Source: Denticeps clupeoides | Taxonomy: Eukaryota > Chordata > Actinopteri > Clupeiformes > Denticipitidae | Assembly (NCBI RefSeq): GCF_900700375.1 | Contig: NC_041716.1 | Location: 17,606,520-17,670,519 of the forward strand | Length of the DNA stretch: 64,000 bases | Reading direction: 5' to 3' | Shown here: one piece after another, positions 47,080 to 59,281 of the stretch | How positions within the stretch are numbered: position 1 is the first letter of the stretch | Layout: each line of letters begins with the position of its first letter | Position numbers and translations under genes: made by a program | Notes under the pieces: generated by a model | The model's database searches: none | What the model was told of the DNA's origin: nothing | The model's input: the letters and a program-made list of their open reading frames with translations, nothing else

Positions 47080-47752
47080 ATAACAAGAAAACAGGTGCTT
47101 TGTGGCTGAGTAAAACTGCATCTCCTCCAGCTCACTGCGGATCTTTTCCCGAGTTGTATTGTACAGGTGAGGCAGCGCTACATCTGCGAAATACTTGCGA
47201 CTGGGGACAACGTACCTCGCATCTAATACTTTCAGCATGCGATTAAAGCCTCGCTTTTTGACTGAATAAATTGGCAGCATGTCTGTGGCGATATAAAACG
47301 TGATCGCGCTCCGTTCTTATCATAAGGCACACAGTTTGTAAAGCTGTCAGGAAGTGTAGTTTGCTTTTTAGCAGGTGTGCTAGAGGAGCCGTTTTCTTCG
47401 GGATGTTTATTCCTCAGGTGCTGGAAAAGATTTGTTGTACTGCTGCTTCCAGTATATATTTTGCAGCAAGGCTTCGTCTGTCTTTCATCCGCTGCATCAA
47501 AACCAAACCAGTTCCAAATGACGGAATGACCTTTCTTTGGAAGTAGTTCTCTGCTACACGCTGTCATGTTGTTTTGACTGTGTTACGCGGGGCGGGGGGT
47601 GGCTCATATCGCGCTGCGGTAACAAACAAGGACGAAATGCGGGAAAGTCCAAAAAAACTATTGTGGCAAAAAAAACTCGAGTTTGCTAAATAAAAATAGT
47701 TTTAAACTACAAAATAGATAAATCGATGAAATCGATTTTTTCCCCAGCCCTA
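47080..47752 (-). mobile_element. hAT transposon 5' part with BED-finger transposase remnant
   Basis: The terminus at 47752 reads TAGGGCTGGGGAAAAAATCG in minus sense. The first frame (47567-47232) has a BED zinc finger: VIWNWFGFDAADE, C-C-K-I and LFQHLRNKHP. A second frame (47280-47074) carries MLPIYSVKKRGFNRML and VVPSRKYF, the segment that follows the BED finger in ZBED-type hAT transposases. A frame change separates the two, and the catalytic region is absent. Dead copy. Confidence 0.8.
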
Positions 47753-47766
47753 CTACATACCCAAAT

Positions 47767-49985
47767 CAGAAGCCTTGGATGAACAAGGAGGTGCACGCAA
47801 CAATGCCTTCAGATCGGGTGATGCACAGGCCTACAGCATTTCCAGGGCAAATCTGAAGAGGGGCATCAAAAAGGCCAAGCACTGCTGCAAACTAAAGCTA
47901 GAAGAGTACTTCTCCAACGCTGATCCTCGACACTTGTGGCAGGGCATTCAGGTCATTACAGACTATAAACCCAGCAACTCAACCCCCACAACCACAAATA
48001 TCCTCTTTTTGAATGAACTTAACGACTTTTATGCTCGCTTTGAAAAGAGACAACAAGCAACCTTTTGTCAGGATCTCCTCCTCGACCGACCACTCGCCCA
48101 TCACACTCGCCTCCTCAGATGTTTGCACTGCACTGAGCCGGATCAACACGCGCAGGGCTGCTGGACAGACATTTTTAACATGTCCCTCGCCCAAGCAGCT
48201 GTTCCAACATGCTTCAAATCCACCTTTACTTTACTTTACTTTATTTAGCAGACGCTTTTATCCAAAGCGACTTACAATAGGAAGACACCAGCAATTCTCG
48301 TTCGATTTCTATAGAATATCGAGTTTACAAACTAAGAGCCCTGATAAGGCTTAGACTTGTCATTGAAGAGCATGCTCGGAGATTGTTGGGTGCTAGACTA
48401 AGAAAAATTATAATGTATTTATACATTTTGTATTTGTTTGTTCAATGTGTACGCATGTGCTTGTGTAAGTGTTAGATTTGTCTGTAATATTTTTGGAATA
48501 AGAGGGTTTTCACCTTCTTCTTAAAAGTGGTGATAGTCTCGGCTAGTCGTGTGGAGGAGGGCAGGTTGTTCCACCAGCCAGGGACAACAACGGAGAACAG
48601 ACATGATTGGAATCGGAGACCCCGTGAAGAAGGAATTTTTAGTCTCCTTTCGTTTGCCGATCTGAGAGAGCGTGTAGGAGTGTAGCTAGGTAGAGGTGTG
48701 TTGATGTAGGAGGGCGCAGTTCCATTTACAGCCCTGTAGGCAGCATCAAGGATTTGAACTCAATGCGAGCAGCTACCGGGAGCCAGTGGAGGGAGGTAAG
48801 AAGAGGTGTAACATGGGTGTATTTTGGCTGATTGAAGATGAGACGGGCTGCCATATTTTGGATCATCTGGAGTGGTTTTATGGTGACTGCAGAGGCTCCA
48901 GCCAGGAGAGAGTTACAGTAGTCGAGTTTGGAGATGACCATTGCCTGGACGAGGAGCTGCGTAGCCTGTTGTGAGAGAAAAGGCAGAATCTTGCGAATGT
49001 TATAGAGAGTGAACCTGCAGGATCTGGAGATCGCAGCAACATGATGGTTCAAACTCAGTTTGTTATCTATCCAAACTCCAAGGCTTTTTGCACCTCTATT
49101 GTGCCAGTGCCGAAACACTCTAGCCCAACATGCCTGAATGACTGCCGCCCTGTAGCACTCACACCCATAATCATGAAGTGCTTTGAGCGGTTAGTCCTGG
49201 CACATCTGAGGGACTTTCTCCCACCAACTCACACCAGTTTGCTTACCGTAGCAACAGGAGCACAGAGGATGCAGTCTCCATAGCGCTGCACTCTGTACTC
49301 ACACACCTGGACAAGCAAAACACATATGCACGGATGCTGTTCGTTGATTTCAGCTCAGCATTTAACACTGTCATCCCATCTAAGTTAATCACTAAACTTA
49401 GAGCCCTGGACATTAATACCTCACTTTGCACCTGGATTATGGACTTTCTGACCAGCAGACCACAGCATGTAAGATCAGGCCACCACTGCTCCACTACTGT
49501 CACGCTCAGCACTGGTGTACCACAGGGCTGTGTGCTGAGCCCCTTCCTCTACTCCCTCTTCACCCATGACTACTGACCTGTGTATGGATCGAACTCAGTT
49601 ATCAAGTTTGCAGACAACACCACGGTGATAGGAAGGAGGTCCAGCATCTGGCCACTTGGTGCACAGACAATAATCTGCTCCTTAACATCACCAAGACCAA
49701 GGAGCTCATTGTGGACTTGCATGATCCCATCCACATCAATGGGATGGCTGTGGAGCCTGTTTCATCCTTCAAGTTCCGGGGGACCCACATCTCAGAAGAC
49801 CTGTCCTGGATCATTAACACCTCCAGCCTCACCAGTGCCTCTTCTTCTTGAGAACATTAAAGAAAAAACAGCTATCCACTACCATCCTGGTGAACTTCTA
49901 CCGCTCTACAATAGAGAGCATCCTAACCAGCTGTCTCACAGTGTGCTATGGAAGCTGCACTGCTGCTGAGCGTAAGGCGATGCAG
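47767..49985 (+). mobile_element. Rex-like LINE split by an L2-type insertion
   Basis: Plus-strand LINE. The left part (47775-48220) is the linker before RT (FLNELNDFYARFEK near 48025). The right part (49096-49985) has RT motifs: [21 protein letters not shown] (shortened here; from about 49130), [11 protein letters not shown] near 49339, [16 protein letters not shown] near 49517, and FADNT near 49608, where FADDT is expected, so the second catalytic Asp is Asn. A stop precedes the FADN segment at about 49575. Dead copy. Confidence 0.8.
48226..49090 (-). mobile_element. L2-type LINE 3' part nested in another LINE
   Basis: Flanked by CACCT (48221-48225 and 49091-49095). The minus-strand frame (49118-48726) has [20 protein letters not shown] and [10 protein letters not shown], the C-terminal part of L2 ORF2, then a 3' UTR. 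The tail in plus sense is TTTACTTTACTTTACTTTAT, followed by AGCAGACGC. It resembles but is diverged from the L2 copy at 28 kb. Confidence 0.85.
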
Positions 49986-49989
49986 TGGG

Positions 49990-50360
49990 TGGTGACGTTG
50001 AGGTTCCTTTGATCAGAGTACCGTCCCCACACTCTGCTCCCCAGGCACCTTTCATGGCTACCCACTGCTCACAAAGGGTGATGGGTTAAATGCAGAAGAC
50101 ACATTTTTTTGTGCGTTGTGTGTTGTGCTGTGTATCACAATGATACATTTTTTGCTGATAATGGGTCTACACATGCTCAGCCTTTTTCATCTACCAGTCA
50201 TTTACAACACAACACAAACAATGTCTGCACTGTGTTGATGTATTTTTAATGCATCAAACATTTCTTCTTAGTGTACCTCTTTACTTCCTTATGTCCTAAT
50301 GCATTTAACAAAGATGCAATCAGCGCTACAGCCACAAAGCAACCTTTAGTTCTTCCAGGG
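49990..50360 (+). repeat. SINE B 3' part plus shared spacer
   Basis: A SINE B variant body (49990-50150) followed by sequence (50150-50300) that recurs after the SINE at 56335-56680, including TGATAATGGGTCTACACATG. The insertion therefore predates duplication of this spacer. Confidence 0.7.
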
Positions 50361-50925
50361 TTACTGACCAGACCAGATTACATTGCACTATTACTACAAA
50401 AGGACTTACAGGTGACACCCCCTCCACCCTAGACCATACAGTGATTTTTGCAGACTGAGGTTAACAAAAACATTATAGTGCAATAGTCCATCTCCCCCGA
50501 ATGTCTGAAGCGAGATGTGTGTGGACTGCAGCATGTACTCTTTATTACAGACTTCCTTTCCCTCAGACACGCCCTACACCCCTACGTGTTGGATCGAACC
50601 CAGATGCTGCGATAGTGTCTTCCAAACTGAAGGAGTGAGAAGAGTCCATGTGACGGGACTTTACAGCAGCACCTTGTGTAAATAACAGAGAATCCCCCTC
50701 TAGAGAAGACGTATTAACAAATTACACACACATTCTCAGTGTATAATGAAAGATTATTGAGGGTGCAGTAACACATCTTGTTGAGACCAGAGAAACGAGA
50801 CAGAAGACTGAGGAGGACACAGCAGTGCAGTCCTGAAAAACAGAAAAGTGTCCATCAACACCACGGTTCGCAAGATCTCATTATGATCATCATGTGGCCA
50901 AACTTGACTCCATCCAAAACACGGA
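50360..50925 (-). repeat. Degraded R-repeat and LINE pieces, unit 3 downstream spacer
   Basis: Positions 50400-50570 match 36840-36950 in inverse. Positions 50600-50720 and 50780-50935 match the LINE C-terminal and adjacent spacer at 42600-42770. Confidence 0.6.
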
Positions 50926-50926
50926 T

Positions 50927-51117
50927 AGGTGGTAGTGGCCTAGTGGGTAACACACTCGCCTATAAACCAGAAGACCCGGGTTCAAATCCCACTTACTACT
51001 ATTGTGTCCCTGAGCAAGACGCTTAACCCTGAGTTGCTCCTGGGGGACTGTCCCTGTAACTACTGAGTGTAAGTCACTCTGGATAAGGGCGTCTGATAAA
51101 TATTGTAAATGTAAATG
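50927..51117 (+). repeat. SINE family A, full length
   Basis: GGTGGTAGTGGCCTAGTGGG head, GGTTCAAATCC B box, TGTAAATGTAAATGG tail. It interrupts the spacer word ACGGATA/GTATTCC, which is continuous in unit 4 (near 58927). Confidence 0.9.
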
Positions 51118-51468
51118 GACAGTATTCCAAATGGGAATTTAAAAAGTTTCTTAATGAATTTGCCACCAATTCATTTTATCTACCAGCATTTGTGTGTGGC
51201 GTTGTGCGCAACAAGTCAAATTTCCATTTTGTCACGATTGATGAAAACGTGCAACAACAAACACATTCAACCTTTACAGGAAAAAGGCAAAGATAAACAA
51301 GGAAGCTCAAAACCAGGGCCATCAGACACCTGAACACCCAGGGAAACAAACACACACACACACCATCTGTTAATCCATAATAGTTGAAATTGAATCACAA
51401 AACCAGAAACCTACACACATTTCATCCTCCATGCAATAAAACTGAAAGTTACTTTGGAACCAGCTTGT

Positions 51469-51632
51469 CAGGGGAGAGCGCGAACGCAGTCCCCCACTAC
51501 CAGAAATTATGCAGTCGAGATTCCCACATTTGGGGAATTCGCAGGGGTCAGCACAGCCGGAGTGCAATGGCTGAGCCTCGCCCTGGGTGAACCGCCTTCT
51601 TGATCACGGTATCTCCCCTGCCAGGTAAGTAT
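51469..51632 (-). ncRNA. RNU1: U1 snRNA gene, unit 3
   Basis: A 164-nt U1 with 5' end at 51632; by eye identical to the other three. The PSE-like element is at about 51675-51692. Functional elements are intact. It lies 7770 bp from the unit 2 U1, which defines the array period. Confidence 0.95.
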
Positions 51633-52391
51633 GAGTTGTACACGGGCAGAGAGGCGCCGCCATTAACACAAACACATGTCACCACGACGGTGCAGTAATG
51701 GCAGAACACGAATCTAGCGCCGGTACACACGGGACCCCGACCAGAAAAAAACGAGCCTCGACACTGCGAGTCCAGCAACATACGAAAAGCAGCATTTAGC
51801 ACCGAAAACAGCTTTCAAGAAGTGTCATGTGACCCATCCCATAATGCATTTTAAATACACCACCGCCTTCAGAAAATAATAACCATATATCAGGACACAA
51901 TAAAAAACGAGCGATCGTGTTTACACCGAAAAAAGCAATAAACAACAATAAAGCTGCATTAAAAAAAAAAAATTCGTCTACATGTTTTATTTCAAGACTT
52001 TTCGTAACAAAGAAGCTTAGCCATGTGCTACTTCCGGTGCAGCGATTTAGAAACGTCCGGAAGAAAAAACGACTATAACTTTTGTTCCGACCTGACATCT
52101 GATTAGTTACGATAGCGAACAAGAGACAAATTGTAAAATTCTCTAACATGTCAAACATCGAGGCAGCGAGACACTGATCTAAACTTAGTTTTAGCCTGGA
52201 CATTAGGAATCTCATCCGACGAATAAAGTGACGTAGTTCGGGTGCTTTGTCCCTGCAGTCAGTACGTCACTATTCAGCGCGCGTGCTCTCATAACAGTCG
52301 ACAATCACCACAATAATGATCACGTAATAAGCTGTAATATCGCTCCCGCAATCAGATTTACTTTAATACCGCATGATTTCCCCGAGTGGGG

Positions 52392-52578
52392 AGTGCACCG
52401 TTCCTGGAGGTACTGCAATACCAGGTCGATGCGTGGAGTGGACGGAGCAAGCCCCTATTCCATCTCCCTGTTCCAAAAATCAATTTAATATATGGTCCCC
52501 GGGTAGGGGACGTATCAGATATTAAACTGATAAGAACAGATACTACACTTGATCTTAGCCAAAAGGCCGAGAAGCGAT
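52392..52578 (-). ncRNA. RNU2: U2 snRNA gene, unit 3
   Basis: A 187-nt intact U2 with 5' end at 52578 and 3' end at the GGTGCACT stretch. The PSE-like element is at about 52622-52639. It lies 7766 bp from the unit 2 U2 and is paired with the U1 at 51632. No insertion at the ATCTG site used by the LINE in the plus unit. Confidence 0.95.
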
Positions 52579-53034
52579 ACTCGACGGCGCTCAGCGTCAG
52601 GGGAGTCTTTCTCGAACACACACTTCACAGCGACAGGGGTCCCGATTTCAGCGCCATCGTAACAGGAGGAGGAGACACGTCGCACGGGTTCTACTGACAC
52701 CAAATCGCTCACTTCAAAAAGATGAAAAGAACCAGCGCCTTGCAATCATCTAGTGTTAAAACCACCAAGCGAGTACATTTAACATTAAACACGCCCACCG
52801 ACCAATCACATTACAGACAGGATAAACAGCGAATTATGTCAATGTGATGCCGAACGCTGCCTGGAGGAAGAAACTAAATTAAAACACGAACTCCCCGGAA
52901 AATACAACAAAACACACAAGCAGAGCGTCTTTTGTACTTTTAAATATATAAAAGTATCGTTTCTCCACCTACAGGTGGAATCCTGCATTACACATCCGAC
53001 CAAGTGAGAGACGCTTTGAATAAACATTTCAAAT

Positions 53035-53980
53035 GAGACGAACATTTGATTAACATTCAAAATTGTCTATAAGAATCACTTAACATTCCACAATCAGAAA
53101 ATGTGTGTGCGTCACTTTAAAAGTTATACTGATCATTTGAAAACCCCATTTTCAATGTTTGCAGTATTGCTGAAAACAGTGATTAAAAAGCAACAAAACT
53201 GACCTTCTTCACACTATTACAGTATCTAGAGCAGCAGCAGAACTTTGTCAATGGTTTTGAATTAACTATTCAAACTCTAGTGTGTATATTATTTTTGTTT
53301 GTTGTTGGTCAGGGAACCATGTCCCTGTTTATGCCCCCCCCAAAAAAAAAGAAATTTCAGAAAACGGGCCATGGTTTAAATATGTACTTTCTCGCTTTTA
53401 TTTCTAATTGTAGATTATCAGGTTAAAATACAAATAACAAATGACACAGGCGGTTTGTGGAGACACATCACCATCAAAGGTACAGGCCCGGCTGCACAAA
53501 ACTAGCATCTAGTTTGTAAAACGCTAGAATAAGAATATTTTTTATTCTGTCTGGATCACACAGAATGACCCAAAACGAAACGTGCAACATCCCCTCTGCC
53601 GGATCCGGTCTGCACATGCGCAATGGACACTTGACGCAGTAAACTATAGTGTAACCATAAAAACCAACGTGGACCGGGACAGACAAGCGAACACATAATA
53701 TTTTGTGGAAGGGCCACCAAGCGCCGGTCTGAAGTCGCCCATGAAGCCAAACTAAGGGCGTAATTGTGGGTCTAACATTACAGGTGGGGGAAGGGGGGCA
53801 ACGCGCAGTCAGCGGGCCCAAACAGGGGGGGGGTCGGTATGTCGAATGTAAAGATCGGCAATATCACAGTTTACCACTTACGACACGCGTTTTCATCATT
53901 CCCTGCAAAAATGACGCCTAGACTTCGCTTATCAAGTATAAGATTTAATCTGTAAATAACGGTGATAATTTAACTGCTAG
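53035..53980 (-). repeat. Upstream spacer, unit 3
   Basis: Shared with units 2 and 4. A segment at 53572-53845 (with a G-run near 53826) is missing from unit 2; whether it was inserted here or lost there is not clear. Confidence 0.65.
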
Positions 53981-54540
53981 AACTGAACGGGACTTAAAAA
54001 AACAATCAAAGAAAAACTTTTACTGCAAAACTAAACCGTCGGGCCTGATCTCCAAACATGAAAGTTACTAAAAAAAAGTATAAACCCATCAAATGAAACC
54101 ATTTAGCGTTTTGCGACATACAGAGTTAATACAGACAGGTAACGCGCAGTTTTTAAAAGTCAACTTCTTAACTTTAAAAGCACACAACATCGCAACTTCA
54201 CTTGGGCGCCGACATGTACACGAGCAGCACGACACAAACTACTCGGGTCAAATATCAATTTTTATTCATTTAAATTTGGAGGCACTTACCTTGAATCCTG
54301 AACTGATGGACCACAGGAAAAGCGCGCGTACAAGGCGGGGGGTTGGTGATGTAAGAGATCTGATTGGCTTAGGCCTGCACGATAGCCCCTCCCCCTTGCA
54401 GAACGGAGCGCGAACATTTTTTTGACTGATGGTGCCGTCAACACTTGTCGCAAAATGCCGTTGTTTGTATTCGACGTGCCTCCTATTAGAACGTATGGAT
54501 TCAGCGATAAAGTATTTACATAATTAAATTAAAACGTGAA
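53980..54540 (-). promoter_or_regulatory. Promoter/first-exon-like module, copy C
   Basis: Minus-strand copy of the block at 46080-46500. The exon-like end at 54290 is followed by GTAAGTG. The donor lies 1712 bp upstream of the U2 start, exactly 280 bp more than in unit 2, which the extra spacer segment explains. Confidence 0.5.
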
Positions 54541-54562
54541 AGGCGCAAAATGTTAGGAAACA

Positions 54563-54735
54563 TGGGGAAATGGTGGCCTAGCGGTTAAGGAAGAGGCCCT
54601 GTAATCATAAGGTTGATGGTTCGAATCCCGATGAGCAAAACACTGTCCCCACACACTACTCCCCATTTGCCTGTCATGGCTGCCCACTGCTCACCAAGGG
54701 TGATGGGTTAAAGTCAGAGGACAAATAATAAAGAA
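54563..54735 (+). repeat. SINE family B, partly deleted
   Basis: Head GGTGGCCTAGCGGTTAAGG, B box GGTTCGAATCC, shortened body, A/T-rich degraded tail. Confidence 0.8.
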
Positions 54736-55035
54736 TAAAGTTCACTTTGACTTCGAGTCACATTCATTTTTTTAATAAAATATTAAATGATGGTGAGAGT
54801 GGCTGTAATTGCCATGGAACATGTACCTTGGTGGAGGAATAATAGGAAGGCCTGTGGATTTCCAGAAATGCCACAGGCCCAATTCAAGTCTGTGTACAAT
54901 TTAGTAGTAGTATATGACGACCAATACTGTGACCTCATACCCAGCAAGGACCCTGGGGACGGATCATTTCTCCAGAGGGCACCACGGATAGCGTATAGAA
55001 CATACACACAGTGCAAATATATATATACACACACA

Positions 55036-55345
55036 CTACAGGCCAAAAGTTTGGACACACCTTTTCATTCAATGTGTTTTCTTTGTTTTCACTGATTCTC
55101 ACTGAAAGCCTCAGAGGAAGGGGCAGAGGTGGCCTAGTGGTTAAGTAATCAGAAGGTTGCTGGATCTGGCCTCCACAGTCACCGGACCTGAACCCAATCG
55201 AGATGGTTTGGGGTGAGCTGGACCGCAGAGTGAAGGCAAAGGGACCAACAAGTGCTAAACACCTCTGGGAACTCCTTCAAGACTGTTGGAAAACCATTTC
55301 AGGTGATGACCTGAAACCAAGAGTGTGCAAAGCTGTAACCAGAGT
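55036..55345 (+). mobile_element. Tc1/mariner-like transposon fragment
   Basis: Left end CTACAGGCCAAAAGTTTGGA, then (after a SINE B head fragment at 55117-55161) the transposase C-terminal part: SPDLNPIEMVWGELDRRVK near 55180, containing the D and E of the DDE signature, through LLQDCWKTI to 55345. The middle of the transposase and the right end are missing. Confidence 0.85.
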
Positions 55346-56280
55346 GTGTGTGTGTGTGAGCATCTGCGAGTGTGTGCATATGCAGTGTAGTGTAGAGAAC
55401 AAGTTCTGACATTCAAACAAATCCTGTTAAATGTTCTGATTTGTATTGTTCTTTATTTTTTTATAAATTATTTATTGCTCTGGCATGTCAGGTGGCACGT
55501 TATTTAAAAAAATATATATACTTGGCAGATGTAAAGCATACATGTGTATGTTTTTTGTGTTAGTCCATTTTTATTTTATTTTATTATTATTATAACAGCT
55601 CAAGGAGCAACATGAATGCTTTTCTTGTTTTTTTTTTATTTTTATCAGATTCTATGATTAATCGATTATTAAAATAATCGTTAGTTGCAGCCCTAATACA
55701 CACACACACACTCACTCACACACAAAATGAATACAGATCTGTACTAAAGTGTGCAAAACAAGTTGAATAAGAGATATAGCAGACAGGTATGAATAATGTA
55801 ATATAACAGTATTTGTATATTTGTGTTAATTAGTGCTATTGCCTAAATCTCTCCTCTCTATCCTCCTCCGGCTCCACAACAATGGGCCCTGTCTGGCGGC
55901 TGGAGTTGTTCTTAAATGCTACATGTCTACATGTCGTCCTGGTCCATGGAGATATTGCATGTAAAATGGTGCTAATGTTACAGAAAAAAAAAAAACAATT
56001 AGAGGAAAGTGGGACACAATAGAGGGAAAGAGCAGGGAGCGTGGAGCTAGGGGAGAAGAACCGCCAGCATCTTGGGGAAAGGAACCCCTGGAATTAGGTG
56101 TGAACTCCCCCTGTATGCGGAACATTAAGCTTCCAAATGGTTGACCTTTGATGTTTTTTTGCTTAGTTCAGAGAAAATCCCTGATACATTAATGCAGTGG
56201 TCATCCACAGCCCACAAGATGTTCCTATCTTGCAAGTTGCTATGCTTTAAATAATTACAAAGGGTTTTAATCTATTAATG
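55346..56280. other. AT-rich DNA with a hAT terminus
   Basis: GTTGCAGCCCTA near 55684-55695, preceded by ATCGATTATTAAAATAATCG, is a hAT end. Otherwise nothing is recognised. Confidence 0.4.
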
Positions 56281-56282
56281 GG

Positions 56283-56510
56283 GCAGTGGTGGTCTAGTGG
56301 GTAAGGATGCAGACTTGTTTTGAAGGAGGATCCCCTTCCAGCAAGGTGACGCTGAGGTTCCTTTGATCAGAGTACCGTCCCCACACACTGCTCCCCAGGC
56401 ACCTTTCATGGCTGCCCACTGCTCACAAAGGGTGATGGGTTAAATGCAGAAGACACATTTTGTTGTGCGTCGTGTGTTGTGCTGTGTATCACAATGATAC
56501 ATTTTTGCTG
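56283..56510 (+). repeat. SINE family B variant
   Basis: Head GGGCAGTGGTGGTCTAGTGG, variant middle, body CACACACTGCTCCCCAGGCA. Same variant as at 49990-50150. Confidence 0.8.
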
Positions 56511-56674
56511 ATAATGGGTCTACACATGCTCAGCCTTTTTCATCTACCAGTCATTTACAACACAACACAAACAATGTCTGCACTGTGTTGATGTATTTTT
56601 AATGCATCAAACATTTTTTCTTCTTAGTGTACCTCTTTACTTCCTTATGTCCTAATGCATTTAAAAAAAGATAG

Positions 56675-57073
56675 TTAATGCCTTTATTACACCTCGCACT
56701 GCACCTCGTATTCTCCGAGCCTCCAATACTGCTCGCCTGGTCCCTCCATCTCTGAAGGTAAAAGGAAGACATTCATCTAGACTCTTCTCCGTCTTGGCCT
56801 CTCGGTGGTGGAATGAACTTCCCCTCGAGGTCAGAACAGCTCAGTCACTGAGTATTTTCAAACGACAGCTCAAGACCTTCCTCTTTAAAAGAATATTTAG
56901 ATTAAATTGTAACTTTCGTGTTGTACAGAATATACAACAGAGTGAATAAAAAGATGTATTCATAGTTGGGGGTCCTAGTGAACCGGAATTGATCTCTTCA
57001 TCGATGGTAACTTGAAAGCACGTTGCAAGTCGCTCTGGATAAGGGCGTCTGCCAAATGCCGTAAATGTAAATG
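56675..57073 (+). mobile_element. L2-clade LINE 3' end
   Basis: Same family as the copy at 27949-29157, in plus orientation. It encodes the last part of ORF2 ([19 protein letters not shown] near 56738, to [11 protein letters not shown]) and then a 3' UTR longer than in that copy, ending GGATAAGGGCGTCTGCCAAA and TGTAAATGTAAATG. The same tail ends the SINE A copies. Confidence 0.9.
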
Positions 57074-57079
57074 TTAATA

Positions 57080-58450
57080 ACCAACTACTGTTCTGTTCTT
57101 CCTTTTCTTACACTGTACTGAATATCGTTATTTCCTCTCATTGCATTGAGCATGTTTATAGGACAAAAGAATGTAGCTCTCGGGTGGAAAATTACATGTA
57201 TTTGCTTTATTGTGCTGGTGGATCAAAATGCACAAATAAACTGGGAGCAATAGACAAAATGGTGGGAATGTTGGTCCATGTAGTGAAGATGGCTTCATGA
57301 AAGGCATCTAGTCTTGAATTGATGTCCATTTATTGTACACTTCTCTTGCCATCCCCTTCCACACATGCCCAGTGGGATTCAAATTGTTGTATATTGGTCA
57401 TTTCGTTCTACTTGCGTCACCGATGTGGGGTTGATTCGACAGGGAAAGCTCTGTTACTGTTCATGACCACTTTCCAACGGGCACATTTAACCTGGTTTAC
57501 CACAGAAAAAAAGGAATCTTAGAAAAGCTGTCGTCACAATTAGATTTTAAAAAACCTCATCAGTGGGACTTTCTAACAATGGCCTGATGAATAGAACAAT
57601 AGAACCACGGAACCAGGAGATTGTTTGTATGCATTCCCATTTTTGCCACGCTGTTTCCAAAACAGACAAAAGTGCCGTGTGCTGTGCTGTGCTTCTTGGA
57701 CAGATGCACAAGATCAGCGTTGTCTGTTCAAACAACAGTAACTTCAAAAGCCTAAACGGCAAAGATAAAATGGCATGTGCAAGATGATAATCCAGAACGC
57801 ATATTTTGTTCAGAAGAACAAAATGCATTTGGTTTCATGAATCAAAGGCTCTTACTCTCAAGCACTTTTTATAAATGACGGAAACCATGTGATTGATATG
57901 CATGTGTCTGCATTCAACAGTCGTTTTATGTTTTTTTTGACTACACAAAATCTAATAACTTGGCCAGCATGTTATAAAGGGCAAACAGGTGACACCCCCT
58001 TCACCCTAGACCATAAAGTGATTTTTGCAGATTGAGAGATTAAAAAAAACGATATAGTGCAATAGTGCATCTCCCCCGAGGGCCTGAAGCGAGATGTGTG
58101 TGGACTGCAGCTTGTACTCTTTATTACAGACTTCCTTTCCCTCAGGGACGGGGGGTTATGCATTTGTTTCCAATGATTCAGATGTTACTGGTGGACGTGG
58201 TTCACTTGACTGCTGCTTGTGTTTCCAGTGGGATGCTGAGTAGAAGTGAGAAGACATGATGGCCTCAGTGGCTCCAGCATCCAGTGGCTCGCATTGTAAC
58301 AAGCCCCCCCCATCCAATCTCTGCCGAAAGCCAATGAGATAACTGGTGATGGACGGGATCTGCTTGTAAAGTACGTAAACTACAGCAATATAGAAGTGCA
58401 TTTTCTTCACTTGCACCATTACTAGGACAACACATTGACAAAGCACTATA
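57080..58450 (-). repeat. Spacer R-repeat of the snRNA array, copy 3 (inverted)
   Basis: Inverse of 36480-37640 (and of 17549-18540), with very high similarity by eye over more than 1 kb. Frames here are shadows of the repeat. Confidence 0.8.
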
Positions 58451-59280
58451 TCACGATACTTCTAGCGATACAGCCGGCTTTTGTTGGGAAACTAACAGCA
58501 AACTTTATCATCATCTTAGCTCTATACAGTCCAGCATACAGAAAGACAAGATGGCAAAGCTCCAGTTACAGTAAGTAAGCAGGGAGTGAGTTCAGCACTC
58601 TGGTGGCTTGTGAGAAAAAAACTATTTTGCCGTGTGGTCGATCGAACCCCAATGCTGCGATAGTGTCTTCCAAACTGAAGGAGTGAGAAGAGTTTGTGTG
58701 GGAGGTTGAGGACGTTACAGCAGCACCTCGTGTAAATAACAGAATTCCCCTTTGCTGTAGTTTACGTGCTTTACAAGCAGATCCCGTCCATCGCCAGTTA
58801 TCTCATTGGCTTTCGGCAGAGATTGGATGGGGGGGCTTGTTACAATGTGAGCCACTGGATGCTCATTATGATCGTGCAGCACCGGTCAGCGCCATAATGC
58901 GGCCAAACTGGACTCCATCCAAAACACGGATAGTATTCCAAATGGGAATTTAAAAAAAGTTTCTTAATGAATTTGCCACCAATTCATTTTATCTACCAGC
59001 ATTTGTGTGTGCCGTTGTGCGCAACAAGTCAAATTTCCATTTTGTCACGATTGATGAAAACGTGCAACAACAAACACATTCAACCTTTACAGGAAAAAGG
59101 CAAAGATAAACAAGGAAGCTCAAAACCAGGGCCATCAGACACCTGAACACCCAGGGAAACAAACACACACACACACCATCTGTTAATCCATAATAGTTGA
59201 AATTGAATCACAAAACCAGAAACCTACACACATTTCATCCTCCATGCAATAAAACTGAAAGTTACTTTGGAACCAGCTTG
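58450..59280 (-). repeat. Spacer downstream of U1, unit 4
   Basis: Inverse of 35657-36480. It holds a LINE C-terminal end and 3' UTR at about 58990-59180, as in the other units. Confidence 0.7.
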
Positions 59281-59281
59281 T

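Noticed and set aside
53572-53845. Extra segment in unit 3 as a new mobile element
   Set aside because: No clear inverted ends or target duplication. Units 4 and plus suggest part of it may be lost from unit 2 instead.
55681-55725. CA-rich stretch as a regulatory site
   Set aside because: Simple repeat next to a hAT terminus; nothing further to support a function.
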